Part shown: positions 25,445 to 32,083 of the stretch, piece after piece
How the letters are laid out: every line of letters starts with the position of its first letter
How positions within the stretch are numbered: the stretch's first letter is position 1
From: a virus
Strand: one strand, 5' to 3'
Length of the DNA: 41,718 nucleotides
Virus record (IMG/VR): IMGVR_UViG_3300033052_000118
Span: 1-41,718 of that record
Made by a program: the position numbers and the translations under genes
The notes under the pieces: generated by a model
What the model was told of the DNA's origin: nothing
The model's database searches: none
Seen by the model: the letters and a program-made list of their open reading frames with translations, nothing else

Positions 25445-26365
25445 TCACGCTACCTCCTTGATCGCATCGATGATGTCGCGCGCCACCGGCGGGCAGACTG
25501 CGTTGCCTAGCAGGTGCACGGCGGTTCGGTGCTGCGCTGGAAGCTGGTAGTCGGCCGGGAACCCCATCGCCGCACGGCACTCGTTGGCGCTCAGCATGCG
25601 CATCTGATCGCCATTCACCAACGCCCAGCGATCGCGCGTGGTGATGGTGCCGAGCGGGCGAGCCAAGCTGCGACCCGTGGTGCCCGATCCGCTGCCGTAG
25701 TACGGCATGACGAAGCGGTCACCGTATGTCCGGCGCCCTTGTGCGATGCGCGCCAGCGTGGCGGCAGCGCGGCCGGGCTTCTCGATAGGCGACCATTTGC
25801 CGGCCGAGAAGTCGATGATGTCGGCGGCCGGCACGTGCTCGCGCTGAGGCAGTTGAAGCAACAACGGCCGACTGCTGCGGCTCAGCACGAGGAAGAGCCG
25901 TTCGCGGTGTTGCGGCACCCCGTGGTCGGCTGCATCCACCAGGTGCGGTGCGACTTGGTAGCCCAGAGCCTGGACCGCGAGACGCCACGCTGGGTACAGC
26001 GCCCATTCCACGAATTCCCTGACGTTCTCGACCACGCCAAACGCCGGCCGGTGGTACTCCAGTGCGGACACCACAGCCCACGCCGTCGAGCGACTTGCAT
26101 CGTGCTGCGGGTTGTTCGCAGCTTTGCCGCGCGCAGGCGAATGACCTTGGCAACAAGGGGATGCCAACAGCAGGTCGTGAGCCGGCACCTCCGACCAGTC
26201 GGCCTGGTGGAGGTCTTGGCAAACATGGGTGGTGCGGGGATGGTTGGCGGCATGGGTCTGGACGGCTACCCAGGAATGATTGCCTGCCCACTTCACCCGG
26301 ACGCCAGCCATCTCGGCGCCTTCTGTGAAACCGCCGCCACCGGCGAACAGGTCGACTGCGATCAT
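25445..26365 (-). CDS. C5-cytosine DNA methyltransferase
   Basis: 306 residues. Motif I DLFAGGGGFTEG (5-16), motif IV with catalytic Cys in SPCCQGHS (69-76), motif VI ENV (113-115), motif VIII QHRER (152-156) and motif X GNAVCPPVA near the C-terminus are all present. Motif IV has PCC where most enzymes have PPCQ, with C71 after Pro as nucleophile. The target recognition region is short. AGGAGAGG precedes the ATG. No cognate restriction enzyme is seen, so an anti-restriction or regulatory role is likely. Confidence 0.94.
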   Translation of the reverse strand: MIAVDLFAGGGGFTEGAEMAGVRVKWAGNHSWVAVQTHAANHPRTTHVCQDLHQADWSEVPAHDLLLASPCCQGHSPARGKAANNPQHDASRSTAWAVVSALEYHRPAFGVVENVREFVEWALYPAWRLAVQALGYQVAPHLVDAADHGVPQHRERLFLVLSRSSRPLLLQLPQREHVPAADIIDFSAGKWSPIEKPGRAAATLARIAQGRRTYGDRFVMPYYGSGSGTTGRSLARPLGTITTRDRWALVNGDQMRMLSANECRAAMGFPADYQLPAQHRTAVHLLGNAVCPPVARDIIDAIKEVA

Positions 26366-26379
26366 GCTGCGGCCTCTCC

Positions 26380-26715
26380 TTACACCGCTGCGGCCGTGGC
26401 CGGCGCAGTACGCGAGGGTTCGTCAGCCAGCTTCAACAGTTCCTGCGGCTTGCCGGTGTGGAGATCCTTGATGCTGCCGCACACGACCAGGCGCTTGGCG
26501 TCGAGCAACTCGCGCACGCGGCCGCAGACGCTGGACAGCTTCATGTTCGTGCGACGCGAGATCTCTTCGCGCGTCAGCTTCACGCCCTCGCCTTCGAAGG
26601 CATTGACTACCATCTGCTGGCTCGCGCAGAGATCCTTGACCGTCAATGCGTGATACGAGTCGAACTGCGTGCCCGAGACACGGCGGCCCGAGCGGGTGCT
26701 GTAAATTTGTTCCAT
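26380..26715 (-). CDS. Winged-helix DNA-binding protein
   Basis: 111 residues. A winged HTH is visible in about 35-85: KLTREEISRRTNMKLSSVCG as the helix-turn-helix, then VRELLDAKRLVVCGSIKD as the wing. The Ala/Thr-rich tail (TAPATAAAV) is likely disordered. It lies third in the right early operon, 14 bases before the C5-methyltransferase. It may regulate the methyltransferase genes or replication; no named family is certain. Confidence 0.78.
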   Translation of the reverse strand: MEQIYSTRSGRRVSGTQFDSYHALTVKDLCASQQMVVNAFEGEGVKLTREEISRRTNMKLSSVCGRVRELLDAKRLVVCGSIKDLHTGKPQELLKLADEPSRTAPATAAAV

Positions 26716-26777
26716 GTTTCTCCCCGGCTTTCCGGTAAATGACGTAGGTACGCGGCGCCTGTATCGGCGCGCTGCGG

Positions 26778-27143
26778 TCAGGCAGCCTTCATTGCCTCGA
26801 TTTGCGATTCCAGCTCGCGGATGCGGCGCTGTTCGTTCGTTTCACGAGTGGTCACGAACCCGCAGACGCTGTCTTCGTACTGGCGAATGGCCCAGTTGCC
26901 GCACAGAGCCTGGAACTTGATGCGGAAGTCGAACGGCAAGTACTTCTTCCCGCTCAGGATGTTGGAGAGGTGCGACTTGGGCATGCCCAAGATCGCCGCA
27001 GCATCCGAGATCGAATAGCGGACGCGACGTTTCGCCCAGCAGAAGACCGTCGCATCTGCCTCGTGGCGCAGGCGAGCGATCAGATATGCAGCAACCATCT
27101 CCGGCTCCCCGACGACTTCGAAAAACGGCATTTCTCGTTGCAT
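26778..27143 (-). CDS. HTH regulator in the CII position
   Basis: 121 residues from the ATG at 27143, with GGGGAGCG upstream. An XRE-like helix-turn-helix is seen at about 43-66 (YSISDAAAILGMPKSHLSNI). It is followed by a region with LPFDFRIKFQALCGNWAIRQ and a C-terminal coiled segment (REQ/ESQIEAMKAA type) that could oligomerise. It follows the cro-like gene and its terminator, the position of lambda cII. Sequence similarity to CII itself is not evident, so activator function is inferred from position. Confidence 0.75.
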   Translation of the reverse strand: MQREMPFFEVVGEPEMVAAYLIARLRHEADATVFCWAKRRVRYSISDAAAILGMPKSHLSNILSGKKYLPFDFRIKFQALCGNWAIRQYEDSVCGFVTTRETNEQRRIRELESQIEAMKAA

Positions 27144-27162
27144 CGTTCGCTCCCCCACACAA

Positions 27163-27190
27163 GTTCCACTTGTTCTTGGTGTTGTTCCAC
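27163..27190. promoter_or_regulatory. Pair of 7-bp direct repeats before the CII-position gene
   Basis: GTTCCAC occurs at 27163-27169 and again at 27184-27190, 21 bases apart (two helical turns), between the terminator and the CII-position gene. CII-type activators bind direct repeats on one DNA face, and this is a candidate operator for that or a similar protein. No clear -10 and -35 pair accompanies it. Confidence 0.35.
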
Positions 27191-27205
27191 GTGCCAAATC
27201 GACAC

Positions 27206-27229
27206 AAAAAAACGATGCTTAATGCATCG
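27206..27229 (-). terminator. Intrinsic terminator after the Cro-like gene
   Basis: On the minus strand CGATGC-ATTAA-GCATCG is followed at once by seven T residues (27206-27212). The stem is perfect over 6 bp. It lies 37 bases past the cro-like stop and before the CII-position gene, as lambda tR1 does. The downstream early genes thus depend on read-through or antitermination. Confidence 0.85.
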
Positions 27230-27265
27230 CATTTGCTGAGACGCCACGAAGGCGCCCCAATGAAC

Positions 27266-27535
27266 TCAACCCTTCTTCTTCCGCTTCCCGCTCGATGCGC
27301 CGACTGGCGGCTGGGTGTCGTCGCTTGCGTCCTGGCTGTACCGGATGTCCTTCAGGAACAGGCCGGGATGGGCGATCTTTACGGACGGCGGGATTCCTCT
27401 AACCTTCCAGTTATGGATGCGCTGAACCCCACCTTTCCGGAGGTCATAGCCCAAGAGCCTTGCCACCTCGGCAGGGCCGCCGAGGCTTTCGATGAGTTGC
27501 CAGTCAGCGTGGGCGGTGGTCTGTTTCGCGTTCAT
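27266..27535 (-). CDS. Cro-like repressor
   Basis: 89 residues from the ATG at 27535 (MNAKQTTAHADWQLIESLGG). The helix-turn-helix is GGPAEVARLLGYDLRKGGVQ, with QRIHNWKVRGIPPSVKI as the recognition part, typical of YdaS/Cro-like phage repressors. A Lys-rich tail (SSGKRKKKG) follows. A sigma-70 promoter places the expected start point on the A of this ATG, so translation may be leaderless. A second ATG at 27541 falls inside the -10 spacer region and is unlikely. It is divergent from the CI-type gene. Confidence 0.83.
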   Translation of the reverse strand: MNAKQTTAHADWQLIESLGGPAEVARLLGYDLRKGGVQRIHNWKVRGIPPSVKIAHPGLFLKDIRYSQDASDDTQPPVGASSGKRKKKG

Positions 27536-27541
27536 GGCCAT

Positions 27542-27570
27542 ATTAAACACGACGTTTAATAAGAAGTCAA
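27542..27570 (-). promoter_or_regulatory. Right early promoter (PR-like), leaderless
   Basis: Minus strand: -35 TTGACT (27565-27570), 17-base spacer, -10 TTTAAT (27542-27547). Six bases beyond the -10 comes the A of the Cro-like ATG at 27535, the expected transcription start. Operators overlap both boxes, so bound repressor would block RNA polymerase. Confidence 0.75.
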
Positions 27571-27596
27571 ACACCGTGTTTATCAACGAAACGTTT
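27545..27596. promoter_or_regulatory. Right operator block (three repressor sites)
   Basis: Site 1 is AAACACGACGTTT (27545-27557) inside the 19-bp palindrome ATTAAACACGACGTTTAAT. Site 2 is AAACACCGTGTTT (27569-27581), a perfect odd palindrome. A weaker site CAACGAAACGTTT lies at 27584-27596. Centres of sites 1 and 2 are 24 bp apart. Site 2 is identical to one in the left block. They lie between divergent cro-like and CI-type genes. Confidence 0.8.
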
Positions 27597-27617
27597 ACTC
27601 GTGAGAACATCCGCGGC

Positions 27618-28415
27618 ATGCACGAAACCATGGTTCGCCTCTACGAGGCCGCGAAAAAACTTAGGGGGCTGGAGACGCCGACGGAGGTGGCTCGGGCGCT
27701 TAATCAATCACAACAGACGATCAACAACTGGGAACGGAGAGGCATCTCCCAGGGCGGGATGCTCAAGGCTCAGACTGAGATCGGGTGTAGTGCAACGTGG
27801 CTGCAGACGGGCGCGCCTCCCATGGAGGCTGTCAAGCCAAGATCCGGCGCAGATCAGATAGAAGCAAGACTTAACGAGAAGTCTGAAGCAGCCGCTTACA
27901 ATCCACCGCCAACGGCCGCCAAGACGCTCTCCGGCGTAACGGTGCGGCCGATTGTTACCTACGAGAGCCTGGAAGAACTCCCAAAGGAGTCGACGGTTCT
28001 CGTAACGAGGATTGATGTGGAATTGTCGGCGGGGAATGGGAAGGAGACTTGGCACATCGAAGAGAAGGAGCCGCTGCCGTTTCAGGCGGACTACATCCGA
28101 CGCCTCGATGCCAAGCCGAAGAATCTGGTGGCGGTCAAAGTTACTGGGGATAGCATGGAGCCGCGGCTATTCGACGACGACTCCGTGATAGTGGATCGCG
28201 CGGACACACGCGTGCCCGCCAATGGTGGCGTATTTGCCCTTGTCTATGCTGGCGAGATGTTAGTGAAGCGCCTTTTCCAGCTCCCAGGTGGCACCCTGAA
28301 AATTGTCAGCGACAACCACGAACGGTATGAGCCAATCCTCCTTCAGCCTGATCAGGTCGAGCACATTTCGGTGATTGGCCGCGTCAAGTACCGTTCCGGG
28401 ATGGGCGATTTCTGA
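27618..28415 (+). CDS. CI-type prophage repressor with LexA/S24 peptidase domain
   Basis: 265 residues from the ATG at 27618 (MHETMVRLYEAAKKLRG); longer frames run through the operator. Residues 20-58 are a phage CI-repressor helix-turn-helix (TPTEVARALNQSQQTINNWE). The C-terminal S24 domain has Ser179 in VTGDSMEP and Lys217 in EMLVKRLF, with a likely cleavage bond Ala138-Gly139 in VELSAGNG. It should bind both operator blocks, keep the prophage silent and self-cleave on RecA activation. Upstream ribosome site is weak, suiting low expression. Confidence 0.93.
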   Translation: MHETMVRLYEAAKKLRGLETPTEVARALNQSQQTINNWERRGISQGGMLKAQTEIGCSATWLQTGAPPMEAVKPRSGADQIEARLNEKSEAAAYNPPPTAAKTLSGVTVRPIVTYESLEELPKESTVLVTRIDVELSAGNGKETWHIEEKEPLPFQADYIRRLDAKPKNLVAVKVTGDSMEPRLFDDDSVIVDRADTRVPANGGVFALVYAGEMLVKRLFQLPGGTLKIVSDNHERYEPILLQPDQVEHISVIGRVKYRSGMGDF

Positions 28416-28536
28416 TCGTGTTGGTGGCCATGTCAGCGCCGGAGTCTGCCACTACGTGGCTGTGATTGTGAAGCCGTCGGCTAATCGGCTGGACTGAAGA
28501 CAAAAGAATTCCAACAACCCACTAAAGGGAAACAGC

Positions 28537-28956
28537 ATGGGGTCGTACGTCAATAAGAATCTGGGCGCAGGAGAATCAGTTGTCAGAGAGGCCAAGACCT
28601 CATGGGTCCCATACTTGCCCGCCGTCATACTAGGCGTTGTCACGCTACCCCTCTATGGCGTCGGCATCCTGATCATCGTCGGCGTTTGGCTCACTATCTG
28701 GTCGACGGAACTGGCCGTCACCAACCGCAAGGTCGTCGCGAAGGTCGGCTTCATCCGCCGCGACACGATCGAAATGCGCTTAGGAAAGGTTGAGAGTGTT
28801 CAGGTAAAACAGTCCCTCATCGGCCGCATGTTCAACTACGGGACCATCATCATCTCAGGTGCAGGCAACCCCCAGGCGCCCATCCGGAACATCGCGCGTC
28901 CACTTGAGTTTCGGCGTGCTGTGAATGAACTCGTGGAGACACAGCCGGCAGCCTGA
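28537..28956 (+). CDS. Membrane PH-domain (bPH2/YdbS-like) moron
   Basis: 139 residues with AAAGGGAAA before the ATG. An N-terminal soluble stretch is followed by two closely spaced hydrophobic segments (YLPAVILGVVTLPLYGVGIL, IIVGVWLTIW; about 26-58). Then comes a bacterial PH domain with LAVTNRKVVAKVGFIRRDTI and LGKVESVQVKQSLIGRMFNY. It lies directly behind the repressor and ends at a terminator, so it is probably expressed in the lysogen. Such morons may alter the host envelope or exclude other phages; that role is inference. Confidence 0.87.
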   Translation: MGSYVNKNLGAGESVVREAKTSWVPYLPAVILGVVTLPLYGVGILIIVGVWLTIWSTELAVTNRKVVAKVGFIRRDTIEMRLGKVESVQVKQSLIGRMFNYGTIIISGAGNPQAPIRNIARPLEFRRAVNELVETQPAA

Positions 28957-28984
28957 TTACCCATTCAGCTCGCCGCCTAGTCCG

Positions 28985-29007
28985 AGCCCGCCACCCGGCG
29001 GGCTTTT
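28985..29007 (+). terminator. Intrinsic terminator after the PH-domain gene
   Basis: AGCCCGCC-ACCC-GGCGGGCT, a perfect 8-bp stem with a 4-base loop, runs into TTT. It closes the repressor/moron transcription unit just before the convergent gene ending at 29016. Confidence 0.87.
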
Positions 29008-29015
29008 GGTTGCCC

Positions 29016-29228
29016 CTACCCTCTCATCCGCAGCTCCGCCCTCACCCTTTCATCCAGCCCCACCCGGTAGAGCGTAGCGCCCACCGTCAGCAACGCCACC
29101 CATATTTCCTCGGGCATTCTCTCGTCAGCCAGCATCTGCACCAGGCCGGCTACTGCGTCATCCACGGGCAATTCCTCATCCCCAAGCGCCATGCGCTCGA
29201 AGGCGGCGATCACGTCTTTCGGGTCCAT
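29016..29228 (-). CDS. Small acidic phage protein of unknown function
   Basis: 70 residues, MDPKDVIAAFERMALGDEEL, with AGGGAGG 6 bases before the ATG. It is helical and acidic with no membrane segment or recognised motif. It is transcribed away from the left operator block and against the moron gene, so it may be controlled by the same repressor. A weak minus-strand -10 (TTTAAT, 29285-29290) lies in that block. Confidence 0.65.
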   Translation of the reverse strand: MDPKDVIAAFERMALGDEELPVDDAVAGLVQMLADERMPEEIWVALLTVGATLYRVGLDERVRAELRMRG

Positions 29229-29287
29229 GGCGGCCTCCCTGTGTGTTTAGGCGACGGGGCGAGCCATCCTGGATGCACCCAAAAATT

Positions 29288-29324
29288 AAACGCTGCGTTT
29301 GACATTGTCATAAACACCGTGTTT
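29288..29324. promoter_or_regulatory. Left operator block (two repressor sites)
   Basis: AAACGCTGCGTTT (29288-29300) and AAACACCGTGTTT (29312-29324) are perfect 13-bp odd palindromes with centres 24 bp apart. The second is identical to site 2 of the right block, 1.7 kb away, and the spacing equals that of the right block. They overlap the -35 and -10 of the left promoter. Confidence 0.83.
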
Positions 29325-29327
29325 AAT
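29299..29327 (+). promoter_or_regulatory. Left early promoter (PL-like)
   Basis: Plus strand: a consensus -35 TTGACA (29299-29304), 17-base spacer and -10 TTTAAT (29322-29327). The predicted start is near 29334, giving a 40-base leader before the first gene at 29377. Both boxes overlap repressor palindromes. Confidence 0.85.
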
Positions 29328-29376
29328 ACTCTTCATCGACGCACCACCCGGCGCGTCCCACCAGATGGAGAGCGAC

Positions 29377-29583
29377 ATGGTTTCAGCGGTCAGAGAGCGC
29401 CACCGACCCAACGGCTCGGGCGGCATCTATACCCTGCGCGGCAAGGACCAGCAGGCCGTTGAAGAACGCGCCCGCTCGCGCTTCAACACGATCGACGCCA
29501 TGCGTAGCCCGTCCATGGGCCTGCCGCGCAAAGATGGTGCCACCGGAGATCACATCGTCGAAGTCCGTTACTACGGCCTTTGA
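29377..29583 (+). CDS. Small first protein of the left operon
   Basis: 68 residues from the ATG at 29377 (MVSAVRERHRPNGSGGIYTL), which has GGAG 6 bases upstream; a 72-aa start at 29365 lacks a site. It is basic in its first half, with no membrane segment or named domain. First genes of such operons often encode antiterminators or host-takeover peptides, but nothing in the sequence proves this. Confidence 0.68.
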   Translation: MVSAVRERHRPNGSGGIYTLRGKDQQAVEERARSRFNTIDAMRSPSMGLPRKDGATGDHIVEVRYYGL

Positions 29584-29593
29584 GGGGGGCGCC

Positions 29594-29875
29594 ATGGCTA
29601 CCACCATCACGATCACCCACAACGGCACCACCCTGCAGGTGTCTGGCACCTACCGCCGCGGCTATGACGCCACGCTCGAGCAACCGGGGGAGGACGAATG
29701 CTTCGAGATCGACGCGATCACCGACAGCGGCGTCGATGTCACCCACCTGCACGACCTGGACGAGATCGCCGGCCTGGCGCTTGAAGCGCACCTGGACCGC
29801 GAGGAATACGAGGCCTGCGAGGCGACCGACCGCCAGCGAGACGAGCGCCGTTTTGCCTATGGGGTGGCGGTATGA
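29594..29875 (+). CDS. Small acidic early protein
   Basis: 93 residues from the ATG at 29594 (MATTITITHNGTTLQVSGTY) with a G-rich ribosome site. The first 45 residues are beta-like and the rest is acidic and helical (DLDEIAGLALEAHLDREEYE). The stop overlaps the next start (ATGA). The acidic surface could suit a DNA-mimic or inhibitor role, which is speculation. No family recognised. Confidence 0.7.
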   Translation: MATTITITHNGTTLQVSGTYRRGYDATLEQPGEDECFEIDAITDSGVDVTHLHDLDEIAGLALEAHLDREEYEACEATDRQRDERRFAYGVAV

Positions 29876-30228
29876 AGCCAGAAATCACAAAGGGGCCGTG
29901 GCGCGTCGAACCATTCATCGTCGACGGCAAAACCGTCTCCATTCAAGTTCGCGGCCCAGCCAGGGACGATAACGCGCGCGGCCTCATCCTGGCCCAGACC
30001 TCGTATGCATCCGATGAGCCGCAGCGGATTTGCTATGTCGAAACCGAAGCTCAGGCGCTGATCAATGCGAAGGCGCTGGCTGCAGTTCATGACCTGCTGG
30101 CCGTCGCCGTCGAAGTGGACCGCCTCCTGACCAAACAGCGGTGGAACGTCGACGGGCCGCACCCCGAGAGCCAGCTGCTTGCTGCTGCACGCGCCGCAAT
30201 CACCAAAGCCATTGGAGAGCAGCAATGA
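29872..30228 (+). CDS. Early phage protein, unknown function
   Basis: 118 residues, MKPEITKGPWRVEPFIVDGK. An N-terminal beta-rich part (KTVSIQVRGPARDDNARGLI, RICYVETEAQALINAKALAA) leads to a helical C-terminus. Phage proteins beginning with a short 'TKGPWR' type strand and ending in ALINAKALAA-like helices are common in early regions and have no assigned function. It overlaps both neighbours by 4 bases. Confidence 0.73.
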   Translation: MKPEITKGPWRVEPFIVDGKTVSIQVRGPARDDNARGLILAQTSYASDEPQRICYVETEAQALINAKALAAVHDLLAVAVEVDRLLTKQRWNVDGPHPESQLLAAARAAITKAIGEQQ

Positions 30229-30461
30229 CTGCAGAACAAGCGGCAATGCGCCAGGCCGCGCGCGAGAACCTGCAGCGCGAACTGTTGCACGAGCTCCAAC
30301 TGGCGCACCGGATCATCCTCAACGCGCTGGCAGTCATGACCCCCGAGCAGAAATCGGAGTGGGCCGCCAGGAACATCCTGAGCGGCAATGATAGCGAAGG
30401 CACCACCCGCGCCCACGAGCGCGAGGCCGTCATCGCCAAGGCTCTCGGGAGCGCAACGTGA
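30225..30461 (+). CDS. Small helical early protein
   Basis: 78 residues, MTAEQAAMRQAARENLQREL, almost wholly helical with a central LQLAHRIILNALAVMTPEQK. It overlaps the upstream gene and the downstream membrane peptide by 4 bases each, so it is part of a tightly coupled series. Function unknown. Confidence 0.7.
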   Translation: MTAEQAAMRQAARENLQRELLHELQLAHRIILNALAVMTPEQKSEWAARNILSGNDSEGTTRAHEREAVIAKALGSAT

Positions 30462-30577
30462 GCCAAGACAATCTGCGCGAGATACAGACTCGCAGCCGCG
30501 CCATCGCCTATTACGTCCTCGGCCTGTTCGCGGTAATCGCGGCAGCGCACGAGATCGCCCTGCACTTCGGAGGTTGA
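30458..30577 (+). CDS. 39-residue single-pass membrane peptide
   Basis: A GTG-started frame (VSQDNLREIQTRSRAIAYYV) whose start overlaps the upstream stop (GTGA) and whose stop lies 2 bases before the next ATG. Residues about 15-32 form one hydrophobic helix (AIAYYVLGLFAVIAAAHEIA) after an Arg-containing N-terminus. The next gene's ribosome site GGAGG lies at its 3' end. Small membrane peptides in this position may affect host physiology or exclude phage. No family assigned. Confidence 0.6.
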   Translation: MSQDNLREIQTRSRAIAYYVLGLFAVIAAAHEIALHFGG

Positions 30578-30579
30578 CC

Positions 30580-30807
30580 ATGATTTCCAAGAACACGGAT
30601 CTGCGCCACATCGTCACCGGCGTGAAGCTCTCCCGCGCCGAGCGGATGGAGGCGCAACTGCGCCACCTGGTGGCGTCAAACCACGCCCAGCACCAGCAGC
30701 GCAAGGCTGAGAACGCCCGCCGCGGCATCTCCCTGCGCGTTGCCATCGGCTGCGCTCACGTGCCCGAGGCAGTAGCAAGGGCCTTCGCCTATATCAAGGT
30801 CGCCTAA
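30580..30807 (+). CDS. Small basic early protein
   Basis: 75 residues from the ATG at 30580 (MISKNTDLRHIVTGVKLSRA) with GGAGG about 7 bases upstream. Rich in Arg, His and Lys (HLVASNHAQHQQRKAENARR), it could bind nucleic acid. No domain recognised. Confidence 0.68.
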   Translation: MISKNTDLRHIVTGVKLSRAERMEAQLRHLVASNHAQHQQRKAENARRGISLRVAIGCAHVPEAVARAFAYIKVA

Positions 30808-30832
30808 CGGCCCGCCATTCAAAGAGGAATCC

Positions 30833-32083
30833 ATGGGAGCACCTGAAATCGAAGTTCTGGACCCGGTCCGGGCTGAGCCGATTACCGGCCTTGCGGTGTA
30901 CGACGCCATCGAGGCCGGCCTTGCTGAACTGCGTACGGCCGGCGCCGAGGCCTTTGATGTGAAATCGACGGCCGGCAACAAGGCTGCCCGCGAGTTCGTG
31001 CAGCGCTGCGTGGCAACCCGCACCGCCACTGATGAGGCCTACACGAACTGGAATCGCCCGATTCTGGACACGCAGAAACGGGTACGCGACAAGCGCGACG
31101 AGATCCTGATAGCGGTGAAGGCGATCGAGCAACCGGTCAAGGATCAGATCGACGCCGAGCAGAAGCGCAAGGATGAGGAGCGCATCGCCAAGGCCCGTGC
31201 CGAGAGCGCGCGGATCGGCGCCCACCAAGCCTGCCTGAACGCGATCGCCGCCCTGCCGAGGGATTACCTGAGCGCGTCCGTCGCCGACGTGGCCGCTGCG
31301 ATCCTCGACCTGGAGTCGCCGGAGTATCTAGGCCAGCGTGACTGGGAGGAATACTCCGACCAGGCCAAGGAGACGGCCGAGACCGCCCTGACCACCCTGC
31401 GCGCTCACCTTGAGAACGCCAAGGCACGCGAGGAACTGGCCGCCATGCGTGCCCAGCAGGAAGCCGAAGCCGCCGCCCGCCGTGCCGAGGAAGCCAAGGC
31501 CGAGGCCGAGCGCAAGCGCGTGGCCGGCATCAAGGAGCGCATCCACGCGATCGAGACTTCCCCCTCGACCTGCATCGGTCTAGGGGTGAAGCAGATCCAG
31601 CAGCGCATCGACGCGCTGGCCGCCGAAGCCGCCGACGACTTTGCCGAGTTCCAGGCCGAGGCCGGCGCCGCTATCGAAGCCGCGCTGGGCAACCTGAACA
31701 CCATGCTGGAAGCCGCGCGCGATGCCGAGGAACTGGCCCAGCTGCGCGCCGACCGGGCCCGCCGCGAGCAGGAAGAGAAGGACGCTGCCGCCCGCCGCGA
31801 GCGCGAAGAGCAGGAAGCCAAGGCAGCCGCCGAGCGTGCCGAGCGCGAGGCCGAAGAGCGCCGCCAGGCGGAAGCCCGCGCCGCCGAGGAAAAGCGCCAG
31901 CGCGAGGAAGCCGAGGCCCGCCGCCGCGAGCAGGTAGCGGCCGAGAATGCAGCGCAGCGCGTGCGCGAGCAGGCCGGCACGCTGCTGGCTCTGTTGGTCG
32001 AAGCCCGCGCCCATGTGTCAGCCGGCGACCTGGCCGACCGCATCGACGCCGCCATCATCGCAGCCACCGGGAGCGCCGCATGA
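30833..32083 (+). CDS. Long coiled-coil protein of the recombination module
   Basis: 416 residues with AGAGGA before the ATG. Residues 1-110 (AVYDAIEAGLAELRTAGAEA, NRPILDTQKRVRDKRDEILI) resemble DUF1351-type phage proteins encoded before single-strand annealing proteins. Residues 110-380 are nearly continuous coiled coil, very rich in Ala, Glu and Arg. A region around 245-300 (STCIGLGVKQIQQRIDALAA) breaks the coil. The stop overlaps the ERF start. It likely assists phage recombination; the exact role is unknown. Confidence 0.8.
   Translation: MGAPEIEVLDPVRAEPITGLAVYDAIEAGLAELRTAGAEAFDVKSTAGNKAAREFVQRCVATRTATDEAYTNWNRPILDTQKRVRDKRDEILIAVKAIEQPVKDQIDAEQKRKDEERIAKARAESARIGAHQACLNAIAALPRDYLSASVADVAAAILDLESPEYLGQRDWEEYSDQAKETAETALTTLRAHLENAKAREELAAMRAQQEAEAAARRAEEAKAEAERKRVAGIKERIHAIETSPSTCIGLGVKQIQQRIDALAAEAADDFAEFQAEAGAAIEAALGNLNTMLEAARDAEELAQLRADRARREQEEKDAAARREREEQEAKAAAERAEREAEERRQAEARAAEEKRQREEAEARRREQVAAENAAQRVREQAGTLLALLVEARAHVSAGDLADRIDAAIIAATGSAA

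Noticed and set aside
29285-29311. Possible minus-strand promoter in the left operator block
   Set aside because: The -10 TTTAAT is good but the best -35 (ATGACA) has only a 15-base spacer, so I did not list it as a feature.
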